From the NCBI RefSeq assembly GCF_013602415.1, contig NZ_WPAG02000002.1, positions 4,777,480 through 4,841,479 on the forward strand: 64,000 nt of DNA, read 5' to 3'. Origin of the DNA: Rhodococcus sp. B50. GTDB taxonomy: Bacteria; Actinomycetota; Actinomycetes; Mycobacteriales; Mycobacteriaceae. The position numbers and the translations under genes were made by a program. Every line of letters starts with the position of its first letter. Position 1 is the first letter of the stretch. Below the pieces are notes generated by a model. It had not been told where the DNA came from and ran no database searches. It saw only the letters and a list, made by a program, of their open reading frames with translations. Below are positions 15,001 to 20,966 of this stretch, piece by piece.

Positions 15001-18000
15001 GACGCTGGTCGACTGCGACATCACGATCGCGCAGTTCGTGCCGACGGTGCTCGACGCCGTACTCGACCAGCCGACGGCGCCGACCCCGGCATTGCGAGCA
15101 CTGTTCGCCGGTGGAGAAGCCTTGTCGTCGACGACCGCCGAACGGGCCCGCTCGAAGTTCGGCGCGGACATGCACAACCTGTACGGCCCGACCGAGGTGA
15201 CGATTCAGGCGACACACCGTCAGGCGAGCGACGACGGCGCCGTGATTCCCATCGGTACACCTGTATGGAACACGCACGCGCGTGTACTGGACGCGCGACT
15301 GCGGCCCGTGCCCGTGGGCGTCACGGGCGAGCTGTATCTGTCGGGCATTCAGCTCGCGCGAGGATATGAGAGACGCGCGGGACTGACTGCCGAACGCTTC
15401 GTAGCCGATCCCGCTGGTGACAGCGGCGCGAGGCTCTATCGCACCGGCGACCTCGTCCGGTGGAACCGCGACGGCGAACTCGACTACATCGGCCGGAACG
15501 ACCTGCAGGTCAAGCTGCGCGGTCAGCGCATCGAAATCGGTGAGATCGAAGCAGTGTTGCGGGGCATGGATCGCGTCGCTGCCGCAGCGGTCGACGTGCG
15601 GTCGGACCAGCTGATCGGCTACATCGTGCCCACAGGTGACGTGGATGGTGCGGAACTGCGCGGTACGGTCGGCGAACGGTTGCCGTCGTACATGATCCCC
15701 ACGCAGTTCGTCGTGCTGGACTCGCTGCCACTCAATGCCTCCGGAAAGCTCGACAGAAAGGCGTTGCCTTCCCCGGAGATCCAGGAGCGGGTGTTCCGTG
15801 CCCCCGTGACAGCGGCCGAGCGGGCGGTGGCTTCGGTCTTCGCCGAGGTGCTCGGTGTCGAGCATGTCGGCTTGGACGACGACTTCTTCGCCCTCGGTGG
15901 CAACTCGTTGGTAGCGACGCAGGTCGTGTCCCGCCTGGGCGCGGCCCTCGACTCCCGCGTGCCGTTGCGAGCACTGTTCGACGCGCCGAGCGTCGGAGGT
16001 CTCGCCGCACGTCTCGAAGGAGAGTCCGGTACCGGCGCTGTCGTCCCGCTCGTAGCGCAGGAACGGCCCGCGGTTGTGCCCTTGTCGTTGGCGCAGCAGC
16101 GGATGTGGTTCCTCAACCGGTTCGATCCCGAGTCGGCGGTGAACAACATTCCCGCTGTCATCCGGTTGTCGGGCGTGCTCGATGTCGAGGCGTTGCGGGC
16201 TGCGGTGTCGGATCTGGCCGAGCGGCACGAGGTCCTGCGGACCGTGTATCCGGAGGTCGAGGGTGTCGGCCACCAGGTCGTGCTCGGTGTCGGAGATTCC
16301 GGTGTCGAGTTGGAGGTCGCGAAGGTCTCCGAGGCCGAGGTGTACGACCGTGTCGTCGCGTCGGTGAGCGCCGGGTTCGATGTGACGGTGGCGCCGCCGT
16401 TGCGAATCGAGTTGCTGCAGCTCTCGGAGACCGAGCATGTGCTGGTCGTGGTTGTGCATCACATTGCGGCGGACGGCTTCTCGATGGGACCGCTGTCTCG
16501 CGATGTGATGGTGGCGTACGCGGCCCGTTCAATGGGGGAAATCCCGGCGTGGGAGCCGCTCGAGGTTCAGTACGCGGACTACGCGATCTGGCAGCGCCGG
16601 GTCCTCGGATCCGTCTCTGATTCAGAGTCTCTGATCTCGCAGCAATTGTCGTACTGGACAGAACAACTGACAGATCTTCCCGATGTACTTGCGCTGCCGA
16701 CGGACCGGCCACGTCCGGCGGTGGCATCGAACCGAGGTGCGACGCACGAGTTCGTTCTCGATCCGTCATCCCTGGCCGGCATCGATGCGTTGACCGCCGA
16801 ACTCGGCGTCACTCGCTTCATGGTGGTGCATGCAGCCTTGGCGGTGTTGTTGGCTCGGTTGTCGGGCACGGATGACATTGCGATCGGTACTCCGGTGGCG
16901 GGTCGTGGTGAGCGTGCCTTGGACGATCTGATCGGCATGTTCGTCAATACCTTGGTGTTGCGGACGCAGGTCGACGGGTCGGAGTCGTTCGCGGACTTGC
17001 TCGGCAAGGTACGCGAAATTGATCTGGGTGCGTTCGGTCATGCGGATGTGCCGTTCGAGCGGTTGGTCGAGGTGCTGGATCCGGTTCGGTCGACGGCGTG
17101 GAATCCGTTGTTCCAGGTGATGTTGACGATGCAGAACATGGCGCCGACTCGGTTCGAGTTACCGGGTCTGTCGTTGTCGGCGGTGGACGCGGATGTGTCG
17201 TTGGCGAAGTTCGATCTGCAGGTGACGGTGTCGGAGCAGTTCGACGACCGTGGCGAGTGTGCAGGGATGGCGGTCGCGCTGACGTATGCGACCGATCTGT
17301 TCGACGAGGCGACGGTGGTCGGCTTCGCCGAACGATTCCAACAAGTGCTGTCGGCAGCGTCGAACGACCCGGAAACGAGCATCGGCGACATCGACATCGT
17401 GGCTGTCGAGGAGCGCGAATGCGTTCTGGCTCTTGGCCGAGGACGCGAAATTTCACTGGTCGACGGTGTGATTCCTGCTCTGCTCGAGTCGCAGGCGGGG
17501 CGGACGCCGGATGCTGTGGCGGTGTCGGTCGGGGACGACGAACTCATCTATGCGGAGTTCGCGGATCGGGTAGGCAGGTTGGCCCGGCACCTGATCTCGG
17601 CGGGGGTGGGGCCCGAGGTGCGGGTCGCGGTGGCGATGGACCGTTCGCTCGACATGGTGTTCGCGATCCATGCGGTGCTCGCGGCGGGCGGTGCGTATGT
17701 GCCGATCGATCCGGAGCAGCCGGACGATCGCATCGAATACGTGCTCGCGTCGTCCGATCCTCTGATCGTGCTGACGTCCTCGGACCACCGTATGCGGGTC
17801 GAACGGCCCGTCGTGGCTGTCGATGCTCTCGATCTGTCGGGATATGCCGGCGGACCGATCCGTAATGACGAGCGACATGCAGCGTTGCGACCGGAGAACG
17901 CGGCGTACGTGCTCTTCACCTCGGGTTCGACAGGACGCCCCAAGGGCGTCGTGGTTTCGCACGGCGCTGTGGTCAACCAATTGCTGTGGATGCAGGAACA

Positions 18001-19984
18001 ATTCGATCTGAACGCATCCGACTCGGTGCTCCTCAAGACAGCCGCAACGTTCGACGCGTCGGTGTGGGAGTTGTTGCTGCCCTTGGTCTCCGGTAGTCGA
18101 ATGGTGATCTCCTCCGCGGACGGGCATCGCGATCCGAGCTATCTGGCGCGGATGTTGACCGAGTCGGGTGTCACGGTGGCGCAGTTCGTGCCGACTGTGC
18201 TCGATGCGGTGCTCGACGAGATCGACGGTGTGGCACCGTCGGCGGTGCGGTTGGTGTTCGCCGGTGGTGAGGTGCTGGCCGCGGCAACGGCCGAGCGCGT
18301 GCGAACCGTGCTCGGTGCGGAGGCGCACAACCTGTACGGGCCGACCGAGGTGACGATGCAGGCCACGCACCGTGTCGCGCACGAGGTGGACGGTTCGTAC
18401 GTCCCGATCGGCCGGCCTGTGTGGAACACCGACGCCTGGGTCCTCGACACGCGACTGAAGCCGGTTCCGGTCGGTGTCGTCGGGGAGTTGTATCTGTCCG
18501 GTGCCCAGCTCGCGCGCGGCTATGCGGATCGCCCGCAGTTGACGGCCGATCGGTTCGTGGCGAACCCGTTCGGTGAGGCAGGGGAGCGCCTGTACCGAAC
18601 CGGCGACGTCGTGCGGTGGGCGCGCAGTGGGGAGCTCGAGTACGTCGGCCGACGCGATCTGCAGGTGAAGGTGAGGGGGCAGCGCATCGAACTCGGGGAG
18701 ATCGAAGCGGTGCTGCGCGAGCAGTCCGGGGTGGCTGCGGGTGCAGTAACCGTCGTCTCCGATCAGCTGGTCGGCTACGTGGTTGCGTCCGGCGACCTCG
18801 ACGTTCGGGCCTTGCGGTCCGTGATGAGTGAGGTTCTGCCCGGCTACATGGTGCCGTCGCAGTTCATCGTGCTCGAAGCGTTGCCGTTGTTGCCGAACGG
18901 CAAGCTGGACAGGCGGGCACTCCCGAGTCCGGTTGTCGAGGAACATGAGTTCCGGAACCCGATCACCGATGCCGAACAGGCTGTCGCCGCGGTGTTCGCC
19001 GAGGTGCTCGGAGTCGAACAGGTGGGCCTGGACGACGACTTCTTCGCCCTCGGCGGCAACTCTCTGGTGGCCACCAGGCTCGTCTCCCGGTTGAATGCGG
19101 AACTCCCCACACGAGTCCCCCTGCAGTGGCTGTTCCGGGAACCAGGTGTCGAAGGGCTCGCGGCACTCATCGATCGCGAAAGTGGCGGCGGCGTAGAAGA
19201 GTCCGTCGCCCCCCTCCTCCCGATCCGGACGCAGGGCACGGGTACGCCATTGTTCTTCGTCCACCCGATCGTCGGATTGTCGTGGTGCTACACCGGTCTC
19301 GCGCGACAGCTCGATCACGACGCGCTCGTTTACGGTCTGCAGACCCCGGCCGTCACCGAGGACGACTTCGAGCCCGCGACTCTCGACGAACTCGCGGCGC
19401 GCTACGTCGACGAACTGCGGGCCGTCCAGCCCGAGGGGCCGTACCGGTTGTTCGGCTGGTCGCTCGGCGGCGTGATCGCCCACGCCATGGCTGTTCGTCT
19501 GCAGGCGGAGGGAGAGCGTGTGGACACGTTGGTGATGCTCGACAGCTTCACCAGCAACGGTGCACGGACCGGCGAGTCGAGCGAGGTCTCGATGAGTGAG
19601 CTGCTCGCCGGCTTCGGGATCGACGACGCGGACGCAGCAGGCGCCGAGAACATCGACGACCTGGTCGCGTCCGTCGCATCACTCACCGGTAACACGGAGG
19701 ACGACACCCGGCGTGTGGTGACCAGGCTGGTCGCGGCGGCGCAGCGCAACTCCGAGTTGATGGCGGAGCATCGTCCGGGGCTGTACGACGGCGACGTCGT
19801 CTACTTCACCGCCGCGGCCGACGACCCGACCGGGACGCGAGGCGCGTCCGGTTGGAGGACGGCCGTGACGGGTGCCGTCGACAACCATCAGGTGCCGGCG
19901 ACGCACTGGCAGATGACCTCACCCGACGCACTCGACGTCATCGTGCCCGTGCTCGACGCGGTGCTTTCCGAGAGGGAGAGCTGA
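2..19984 (+). CDS. Non-ribosomal peptide synthetase, C-terminal part (T-[C-A-T]x6-TE), 5' end outside window
   Basis: Open at the left edge; about 6660 residues are visible. Domain order by approximate base: carrier T0 45-250; C1 300-1600, A1 1680-3080, T1 3120-3340; C2 3390, A2 4790, T2 6300; C3 6550, A3 7960, T3 9470; C4 9735, A4 11130, T4 12650; C5 12915, A5 14320, T5 15800; C6 16070, A6 17470, T6 18960; thioesterase 19220-19984. All six C domains keep HHxxxDG (HHISADG, HHIASDG, HHISGDG, HHVAADG, HHIAADG twice). All seven T domains have LGGNSL, and all six A domains have TSGSTG and the A10 lysine. No epimerisation or methylation domain is seen. The thioesterase has GWSLGG, a following LDS and a late THW, fitting Ser/Asp/His. 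By-eye specificity codes: A1 DAFTVGSIIK, A2 DAWESGTVTK, A3 DLWHLILVSK (weakly Ser-like), A4 DARYYSELSK (atypical), A5 DAWQFGLIQK and A6 DAWQFGLMQK (both Gln-like). The product should be released by the thioesterase. Upstream modules, and so the full peptide, are unknown. Confidence 0.96.
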   Translation, partial: DPVTREFRAPTNPVEETVAEIVAELLGVERVGLDDDFFALGGNSLIATRLVARIGEALGTTVPVRAVFEGSTVQALAETAGSHLGTGERVPLVPQERPERVPLSYAQQRMWFLNRFDPSSPLYNIPLAVRLRGDLDVDALTAAVRDVLDRHEALRTVFPEHEDGPAQQLLDVREVPLDLTPIATPDADAVHAAIAEVLGRGFDVTREVPIRGALFRENDSSHVLVVVVHHISADGASTVPLARDVLVAYSARLDDVPPSWEPLPVQYADFALWQRTVLGDPRDPQAPIVQQLAYWTAVLDDTPAVLELPADRPRPAAASYRGADTGFRIAPDVLTRIDRLAHAHGATRFMVLHAALAVLLARLGNTDDVSVGTPVAGRGDRALDDLVGMFVNTLVLRTRIDPASSFAEFLEQVRTADLAAFSHADVPFDQVVEAVDPVRSQSHSPLFQVALSLQNQGIGEFELPGLRVEPLEADLAIAKFDVDIALREDESGGLIAELTYATDLFDEATAAGLAARWVQVLDASTADPTAAVGDIALLSDPETDRALGWSVPAPLPQKTFPEILAAGVAANPDGVAVVDGDRQLTYTELDRASNRLAHKLVDHGAGPETVVALSFPRSLDAVVALWAVVKTGAAFVPVDPALPAARIAYLLTDSRAVLGLGDGPSHVPWLGVDADDHSAAPLTPAVSAESAAYMIYTSGSTGTPKGVVVTHRGLAAFTAEHRPELGLSADSRMLRFSSSSFDASVFEQISAFSAGATVVIAPPEIVAGVELTDLVRRERITHVITAPAALGTVTPDDLPDLESVVIGGDVCPPELVEKFGPVCRFVNSYGPTETTIIITETAPLTPGDRITIGAPIEGAGAVVLDARLHPVPDGVIGELYLSGAGLARGYNAQPGLTAARFVANPFTSGLMYRTGDLVRRTATGELDFVGRSDAQVQVRGLRIELGEIEAALSRADDVAQAVVVLHSDTRTGDRLIGYVVPATGAAADPQALRDRLADELPSYMVPTQILVLDALPITVNGKLDRKALPVPGFEARAFRAPETPVEQTVASVYADLLGVDRVGLDDDFFALGGNSLNATQLVARLGAALHTTVPVRTVFDAPTVAALAAAVARTAGSGGRPELVAVERPARIPLSLQQQRMWFFNRFDPGSAAFNIPMVLRLSGDLDVSALQASLLDVLDRHEALRTVFPDSDAGPSQVIVPAREAASDIGPDVVAADAITAALTDFVTRGFDLTVDVPVRARLFRIADDEHVLAVVAHHIASDGGSQAPLSRDVVTAYLARREGAEPGWSPLRVQYADYALWQQKLLGSEDDPHSLLARQLAYWTDTLADLPDLVELPTDRPRPPVQSSRGATVPIALDAELADRVEQFTRERGITLFMLAHAAVAVLLARWSGSSDIPIGTQIAGRGEEALDDLVGMFGNTLVLRTRIDAGATFDEILDQVRDVDLAAFSHPDVPVERLVELLDPVRSTAYSALFQTLLVVHNFTRSEIDLPGLRLSTVEPGTTGAKLDLEIHLGETFDADGRRLGIDGSITYATDLFTEHTMTQAAQRLVALVDAAVSAPDVAVGDIDLRGDDEIRLLADINATDAGSVDETLLVRFDEQVARTPDAPALIFEDTTLTYAQFASRVNRLARHLVGLGVGPESLVGVYTGRSLEMMVAIYAILQAGGAYVPLDPEHPADRTEYVLDLGQPVVVLTTAADRGSLPAAAPVLEIDVPSDSSDAPLTDADRVAPLRPDNTAYVIFTSGSTGRPKGVAVSHRSAANQITWMRERYDLGAGDAALHKTPITFDASVWELFYPLQVGARLVVAVPGGHRDPAYLARVSREERVSILEFVPSMLAVFLADPALELPKSLRYLSVGGEALPADLAADFAARSHAALDNTYGPTETAVTATVLRVDGEHAGSVPIGRPIRNTTVHVLDARLNPAPVGVPGELYLGGVQIARGYHGRPDLTAERFVAAPGGGRLYRTGDLVRILPSGDLDFLGRTDFQVKVRGLRIELGEIESALTALPDITQAVMVVHGGDHGQQLVGYVVPSSGASIDVEAARAAVGRSLPRYMVPDVLMVLDALPLNASGKLDRRALPEPVAAMREFRPPVTPTERAVTAAIAEVLEVERVGLDDDFFALGGNSLIATRVIARIGAALGADIPLRTLFEHPTVEALAAAVAEHGGRAPRPALVAGERPERVPLSLAQQRMWFLNRFDPDSAAYNLPMAIRLSGSVDVDLLQVAVAHVVARHESLRTVYPDSPDGPVQVVLPAADAVPDIEVHAVTGGDDALLAAVAPFATGRFDVTTDVPLRIGLFELGVDDYVLAMVVHHISGDGFSIAPMVRDLLVAYTSALTGSEPEWAPLPVQYADYALWQRRVLGSEDDPDSLVSQQLDYWRGALAGLPDQLSLPTDRRRPAVQSYEGGRVEIRIDADLHARLVDLAQSRHATLFMAVHAALSVLLARLSDSDDIAVGTPIAGRGERELDDLIGMFVNTLVLRTRVSGALTFDDLLAVVRETDLRAFAHADVPFERLVEVLNPQRSTARHPLFQVGFSFQNFEQGTLALPGLDVALVDLEHDTSQFDLHWIVQDRYDESGTPTGIVGYLTYASALFDESTARVFVDRFVRLLDSVVAEPDRPVGDLDILDTTERTRILQEWNDTRHDVPAGTLVSLFDAQVAARPDVIALDHETGTLTYREFDRRVNRLARHLIDLGVGPETAVALGMRRSVELLVGMYAVAKAGGAYVPLDPDHPRERIDYILSVADPVCVLTGRDDDFDAGGRLVVHVDAPELDALDDSPVRDIERRAPLHPQHPAYVIFTSGSTGRPKGVAVPHAAIANQLLWKTEHFGLSSDDAALLKTAATFDLSVWEFWSALVSGGRLAVAAPDGHRDPAYLDAVMRQKSVTTLHVVPSMLEALLDTAGGALSPSVRRVLAIGEALPPALAQRFRSLHPDVELVNLYGPTEAAVSVTDHAVTDADTDSVPIGAAEWNTRVYVLDGRLRPVPVGVTGELYLAGAQLARGYAGRPDLTADRFVADPFGSGERLYRTGDVVAWNEDGTLDYRGRADFQVKLRGFRIELGEIDTALRAQPGVAQAVTVVHSDPHTGDRIVAYLTGDDSLREDSVKDALAQSLPSYMVPSIVMILDALPLNANGKIDRKALPVPEVAMRVYRAPSTPIEEIVAGIYRDLLGVDRVGADDDFFELGGNSLVATQVIARLATALDARVPLRVLFEAPTVAALAVRAEEHAGSGGRPALQAQPRPDSVPLSLAQQRMWFLNRLDPDSAAYNIPVAIRLTGSLDLKALEDAVADLFARHEILRTVYPEADGVGHQVVLPVSRVRPDVTPVPIDEIDILPTVVEFVNAGFDVTAEVPVRTRLYLVGDDEYVLVFVVHHVAADGFSMGPLTRDVMVAYDARRRGEAPSWSPLAVQYADYALWQRELLGSEDDPDSLVARELAYWTERLGDLPEPLELPLDHPRPPVATNRGARHTFEIDAATVGALQRLAREHNATTFMVVHAALAVLLAKLAGTRDVTIGTPVAGRGEAELDDLIGMFVNTLVLRNDVDPSLSFADLLAQVRDTDLGAFGNADVPFERLVEVLDPPRSQSRTPLFQVMLVFQNMQQSTFELDELTISALDTDFAEARFDLQLTVGESYDDAGRPSGLTAEFIYATDLFNDSTIAAWADRLTRVLAAVTAEPTRRIGDVEILDPAERARLLTPGHESAFVPVADRTLVDLFDAQVARTPDAAAVIAGDRTLTYAEFDAEVNRLARHLIEVGVGPETTVGLAMARSLDLLVAMYATVKAGGAYVPIDPDLPAARNEYVLEVTAPVVVLTTERNGFPVPDGIRSLTVDTLDLRHVESGPVTDAERRHPLRPDNTAWVIFTSGSTGRPKGVAIPHGRVAVALAWRQNAYRLDEQDTVLQKTPFTFDASGREFWWPLTVGARLVIAAPDGHRDPQYLASAIAEHGVTSSYFVPSVLSEMLAVARDEDLSSLRQVYCSGEVFTPGLARAFRARNEHAELSNEYGPTEFTLSVTRHILDAADSDSVPVGAAQGNVAAYVLDRWLQPVPEGVAGELYLAGAQLGRGYIARPDLTSERFLADPYGAAGTRMYRTGDLVRRTPSGELHYIGRTDFQVKLRGLRIELGEVEAAVAAHPNVRQAVALVRTDALRGDQLVAYVVAEDGTTIDIDDLKVAVGRRVPGYMVPSTVMVLPQMPLNPSGKVDRKLLPQPEFEAREFRSPTTPAEQAVADVFADVLGIERAGLDDDFFELGGNSLVATRVAARVGAALGTTIAVRTVFEASTVAALAAAAEHAGRGARRPLVPMVRPDLIPLLPAQQRMWFLNRFDLASAAYNIPAALRLSGALDVEALQAAVNDLVARHEILRTIYPEIDGIGYQQVLPIEDVRIDLAPRDVEEDAVLRAVAEVVTAGFDVTTQVPLRGALFRVAPADFVLVFAVHHIAADGYSIGPLTRDVMIAYGARAEGYAPGWAPLPIQYADYALWQRENLGSEGDPASVISQQLEYWTASLAGAPDELALPFDRPRPVEASNHGASYRFTVPAELHAELVRLGREHNATLFMVLHAALAVELARSSNTDDIVVGTPIAGRGEAELEDLVGMFVNTLVLRARVDGGESFTDLLARIREVDLGAFGHADVPFEQLVEVLNPPRSRSRNPLYQVLLTLQNMSPSTFELGGVTISPVESPLDQAKGDLQFTLFESADHTGRPSGLACELTYATELFDEQTVQGIADRLVRILDAAVTDPSVPVGDLERLSPAEYAALHGLGRGPERGFSGAVTLPDRFSAQAAVSPDAVAVVYEGAGLTYADFAGRVNRMARHLISLGVGPEVRVAVAMERSLDMVLSIYAVLAAGGAYVPLDPEQPAERNDYVLAIADPQVVLTTSQHDIGTGRTVVRVDEQIASDESDAPVVDADRRARLLPQNTAYVLFTSGSTGRPKGVAVTHAAVVNQLAWMQDRFAIGSSDAVLLKTPATFDASVWEFLVPLMSGARLVIASRDGHRDPAYLARTLVDCDITIAQFVPTVLDAVLDQPTAPTPALRALFAGGEALSSTTAERARSKFGADMHNLYGPTEVTIQATHRQASDDGAVIPIGTPVWNTHARVLDARLRPVPVGVTGELYLSGIQLARGYERRAGLTAERFVADPAGDSGARLYRTGDLVRWNRDGELDYIGRNDLQVKLRGQRIEIGEIEAVLRGMDRVAAAAVDVRSDQLIGYIVPTGDVDGAELRGTVGERLPSYMIPTQFVVLDSLPLNASGKLDRKALPSPEIQERVFRAPVTAAERAVASVFAEVLGVEHVGLDDDFFALGGNSLVATQVVSRLGAALDSRVPLRALFDAPSVGGLAARLEGESGTGAVVPLVAQERPAVVPLSLAQQRMWFLNRFDPESAVNNIPAVIRLSGVLDVEALRAAVSDLAERHEVLRTVYPEVEGVGHQVVLGVGDSGVELEVAKVSEAEVYDRVVASVSAGFDVTVAPPLRIELLQLSETEHVLVVVVHHIAADGFSMGPLSRDVMVAYAARSMGEIPAWEPLEVQYADYAIWQRRVLGSVSDSESLISQQLSYWTEQLTDLPDVLALPTDRPRPAVASNRGATHEFVLDPSSLAGIDALTAELGVTRFMVVHAALAVLLARLSGTDDIAIGTPVAGRGERALDDLIGMFVNTLVLRTQVDGSESFADLLGKVREIDLGAFGHADVPFERLVEVLDPVRSTAWNPLFQVMLTMQNMAPTRFELPGLSLSAVDADVSLAKFDLQVTVSEQFDDRGECAGMAVALTYATDLFDEATVVGFAERFQQVLSAASNDPETSIGDIDIVAVEERECVLALGRGREISLVDGVIPALLESQAGRTPDAVAVSVGDDELIYAEFADRVGRLARHLISAGVGPEVRVAVAMDRSLDMVFAIHAVLAAGGAYVPIDPEQPDDRIEYVLASSDPLIVLTSSDHRMRVERPVVAVDALDLSGYAGGPIRNDERHAALRPENAAYVLFTSGSTGRPKGVVVSHGAVVNQLLWMQEQFDLNASDSVLLKTAATFDASVWELLLPLVSGSRMVISSADGHRDPSYLARMLTESGVTVAQFVPTVLDAVLDEIDGVAPSAVRLVFAGGEVLAAATAERVRTVLGAEAHNLYGPTEVTMQATHRVAHEVDGSYVPIGRPVWNTDAWVLDTRLKPVPVGVVGELYLSGAQLARGYADRPQLTADRFVANPFGEAGERLYRTGDVVRWARSGELEYVGRRDLQVKVRGQRIELGEIEAVLREQSGVAAGAVTVVSDQLVGYVVASGDLDVRALRSVMSEVLPGYMVPSQFIVLEALPLLPNGKLDRRALPSPVVEEHEFRNPITDAEQAVAAVFAEVLGVEQVGLDDDFFALGGNSLVATRLVSRLNAELPTRVPLQWLFREPGVEGLAALIDRESGGGVEESVAPLLPIRTQGTGTPLFFVHPIVGLSWCYTGLARQLDHDALVYGLQTPAVTEDDFEPATLDELAARYVDELRAVQPEGPYRLFGWSLGGVIAHAMAVRLQAEGERVDTLVMLDSFTSNGARTGESSEVSMSELLAGFGIDDADAAGAENIDDLVASVASLTGNTEDDTRRVVTRLVAAAQRNSELMAEHRPGLYDGDVVYFTAAADDPTGTRGASGWRTAVTGAVDNHQVPATHWQMTSPDALDVIVPVLDAVLSERES

Positions 19985-19991
19985 GGTGCTG

Positions 19992-20870
19992 TCAGTCGAC
20001 ACAGCCGGTGAGCGCCGGAACGGTCTCGTCGAGGGCGGAGAGCACCAGTTCCGTGGTGAGCCGGTCGGCGAGCATCTCCAGGTGCGTGGTCTTCGCGGAG
20101 GCGCATACGTCCTGCAGCACGATGTCGGTGACGTTCGGATCCTCACCCAGGCCGCTCGTGTATGGCTGCACGACGTCGTCGTGGGCGGTGAGGATGTTCG
20201 TGTACTCCACCGACTCGACGAACCGGCCGGTCGCGGCGAGATCCTCGAGGAACTGCGAACCGGGAAGCATGTCAGCGCAGGCGGGGCACGTCGCGTACTC
20301 GAAGTCGCGCATCAAACCATCACTGGTGACGATGGTCGTCCCGTCCCACAGGGGAGCGAGCGACACGAGCCGGTCGACCTTGTCGGCTCCGCCGTCACCG
20401 ATCCACTTCGCGGCGACCAGCGTTCCCTGCGAATGGCCCACGATGTCGACCTTCTCGGCGCCGGTCTGCGCGAGCACTTCGTCGACGAATGCGGAGAGCT
20501 GGTGTGTGCTCGGCTCGAGCGGCGCCATCCCACCCAGAGCGCTGAGAGGCCACGGCCCCGGGAACGCGCCGAAGGTGGGGGCGAAGACGCAGTAACCGGC
20601 GTTGGCGAGCAGAGGCGAGAACGTCTGCCACGCGACCTGTCGATTGCCGCTGGTGTTGTGGACCAGCACAACGGGATTGGGCTTGTCGGCGGTCGGGCGA
20701 CAATTCGGGTCGTTCGAGCCGGGAGCCGAACCACCCGGATTCTCGAGCTCCAGCGCCACCGTGTCGGGAAGTTCGTACGGCACGGGAAGCGCGTCGGGGG
20801 AGGCGGCGGCCGTGCCGGATCCGAGAAGACCCACGGCGAGAACGGTCAGCAGGAGCGATCGGCCAAACAC
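19992..20870 (-). CDS. Secreted class-2-type lipase / alpha-beta hydrolase
   Basis: A 292-residue protein starting at GTG with AAGGA seven bases upstream. An N-terminal hydrophobic stretch ends near residue 24 (GTAAASP), a Sec signal peptide. VVLVHNTSGN is the oxyanion-side strand and GHSQGT the nucleophile elbow, with a late TTHLEML histidine. Paired cysteines suggest an exported, disulfide-bonded enzyme. This fits the extracellular lipase/esterase family (lipase class 2) common in mycolata, acting on lipid esters outside the membrane. It converges on the NRPS with only seven bases between stop codons, so read-through from either side is possible. The substrate is unknown and a link to the peptide product is not shown. 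Confidence 0.85.
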   Translation of the reverse strand: MFGRSLLLTVLAVGLLGSGTAAASPDALPVPYELPDTVALELENPGGSAPGSNDPNCRPTADKPNPVVLVHNTSGNRQVAWQTFSPLLANAGYCVFAPTFGAFPGPWPLSALGGMAPLEPSTHQLSAFVDEVLAQTGAEKVDIVGHSQGTLVAAKWIGDGGADKVDRLVSLAPLWDGTTIVTSDGLMRDFEYATCPACADMLPGSQFLEDLAATGRFVESVEYTNILTAHDDVVQPYTSGLGEDPNVTDIVLQDVCASAKTTHLEMLADRLTTELVLSALDETVPALTGCVD

Positions 20871-20966
20871 GGGTCATCCTTCGAACAGTGACGATCATCG
20901 GCAAGTGCACCGCGGCCCTATAAGGTGTTCCGGGGCTGCGCAGGGGAACGGAATCGGAGTATATCT

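Noticed and set aside
9425..16462. Long open frame of about 2345 codons on the minus strand inside the NRPS
   Set aside because: It is the complement of the repetitive, high-G+C NRPS; the translation is Arg/His/Asp-rich, with no domain and no ribosome-binding site. The other long minus frames at 923-9259 are the same.
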